Origin: Nitrososphaerota archaeon
Lineage (GTDB): Archaea > Thermoproteota > Bathyarchaeia > Bathyarchaeales > Bathycorpusculaceae
DNA length: 7,538 nucleotides
Direction: 5' to 3'
Assembly: GCA_031260365.1 (NCBI GenBank)
Contig: JAIRJY010000007.1
Coordinates: forward strand, 1 to 7,538
Below are positions 5,702 to 7,538 of the stretch, one piece after another. The position numbers and the translations under genes were made by a program. Position 1 is the first letter of the stretch. Every line of letters begins with the position of its first letter. The notes below the pieces were generated by a model. That model was not told the origin of the DNA and searched no databases. It saw only the letters and a program-made list of their open reading frames with translations.

Positions 5702-5745
5702 ATCATATTCTCCATTAACATAAATGCACTAAATTCCCAAACTTG

Positions 5746-5753
5746 ATATTTAT
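5746..5753 (-). promoter_or_regulatory. possible TATA box of the phosphatase gene
   Basis: ATAAATAT on the minus strand lies 45 nt upstream of the ATG. A start 22-27 nt downstream, near 5720-5724, gives a leader of about 20 nt that includes the GGAGA ribosome binding site. This supports transcription independent of the 16S gene upstream. Confidence 0.4.
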
Positions 5754-5986
5754 GGATTTGCACAAAAAAAGAAACTTTCCAGTCTAATACACAAAATACA
5801 TGACACAAAACATGTAAGCTAAATGCAGTCTAAAAAAGCTGAAATACTAAAAATAGAAAAGAAGTCTGAAACCCAAATCAGCTATCTCGCATTTCCTGTG
5901 TTAAGAATTGGGCTTTGACGTATAGAGTCTTGTGATGCTCTCCTTGCTCCTCCAATCAAGCTTTTACTTGCTTGAGATTTTTACTT
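5754..5986 (-). other. 16S rRNA trailer and spacer, no 23S or tRNA
   Basis: This spacer follows the 16S 3' end. Near the rRNA, TCAAGC (5956-5961) and GCTTGA (5970-5975) form a 6-bp hairpin with an 8-nt loop. AAATCAGC (5875-5882) is the reverse complement of GCTGATTT (7490-7497) in the 16S leader and could close a processing stem. Further on, the minus strand has several T-tracts (A runs at 5832-5837 and 5764-5770) that could end the rRNA transcript. ACATG (5798-5802) and CATGT (5811-5815) form a small hairpin. No tRNA-Ala or 23S start was found. Confidence 0.5.
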
Positions 5987-7470
<1,484 letters not shown>

Positions 7471-7477
<7 letters not shown>

Positions 7478-7488
7478 ATGACACTCCG
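7471..7488 (-). other. hairpin at the 16S leader/5' end junction
   Basis: CGGAGT (minus strand, from 7488) and ACTCCG (to 7471) form a perfect 6-bp stem with a 6-nt loop. The stem takes up the first bases of mature 16S. In the precursor it would compete with the mature helix 1 and could mark or delay 5' end processing. The structure is seen in sequence only. Confidence 0.35.
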
Positions 7489-7528
7489 TGCTGATTTCTG
7501 CGGATCAACATGTTTTTTGTGGTACGAA

Positions 7529-7538
7529 TATTAATTAA
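7529..7538 (-). promoter_or_regulatory. possible TATA box of the rRNA promoter
   Basis: The minus strand begins at the window edge with TTAATTAATA, an A/T-rich box. A start 22-27 nt downstream falls near 7505 and leaves a leader of about 28 nt that includes the candidate processing-stem arm at 7490-7497. Any BRE would lie outside the window, so this is tentative. Confidence 0.3.

Noticed and set aside
5932..5939. Second C box (GTGATGC) near the 16S trailer
   Set aside because: The last position breaks the box C consensus and no box D at suitable spacing was found.

Overview
The window is a piece of an archaeal chromosome. The minus strand carries a complete archaeal 16S rRNA gene, starting with the archaeal TCCGGTTGATCCTGCCGGA end and finishing with the anti-Shine-Dalgarno GGATCACCTCCT. 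The protein genes are AT-rich and mostly use clear Shine-Dalgarno sites. A eukaryote-type ribosomal protein eL22 is also present. By eye the 16S and the eL22 best fit a TACK-type archaeon, possibly a Bathyarchaeia (MCG) relative, with an Asgard relative as the alternative. That placement is an inference from recall, not a tree. The moderate GC of the 16S suggests a mesophile.

Layout, left to right. Positions 1-353 hold no protein gene. They do hold a strong candidate box C/D guide RNA (about 182-247, plus strand), with a hairpin plus T-run upstream of it and the terminator of the neighbouring operon downstream. Positions 354-4005 form one tight minus-strand operon, read right to left: a MarR-type repressor, two paralogous BcrA-like ABC ATPases and one ABC-2-type permease. 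Gaps and overlaps are 2, 14 and 11 nt, so translation is probably coupled. A 23-bp near-perfect palindrome sits just upstream of the repressor gene, over the expected transcription start, and looks like its own operator. Positions 4006-4342 are an A/C-rich divergent spacer. The eL22 gene (4343-4630, plus) converges on a class II fructose-1,6-bisphosphatase gene (4712-5701, minus), with T-rich terminators between them. Positions 5702-5986 are the spacer behind the 16S gene (5987-7477, minus). No 23S or tRNA follows the 16S, so the rRNA genes appear unlinked. The rRNA leader fills the right edge.

The most striking point joins the two ends of the window. The guide element next to box D of the C/D RNA has nine uninterrupted complementary bases to the 16S decoding region encoded at 6110-6118. 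By the 'box D plus five' rule it would direct 2'-O-methylation of the nucleotide equivalent to E. coli C1402. That nucleotide is also methylated by an RNA guide in eukaryotes and by a protein enzyme in bacteria. The second guide may address 23S domain V. Together with eL22, the window therefore carries three translation-related elements, beside an efflux-type ABC operon and a gluconeogenic enzyme.
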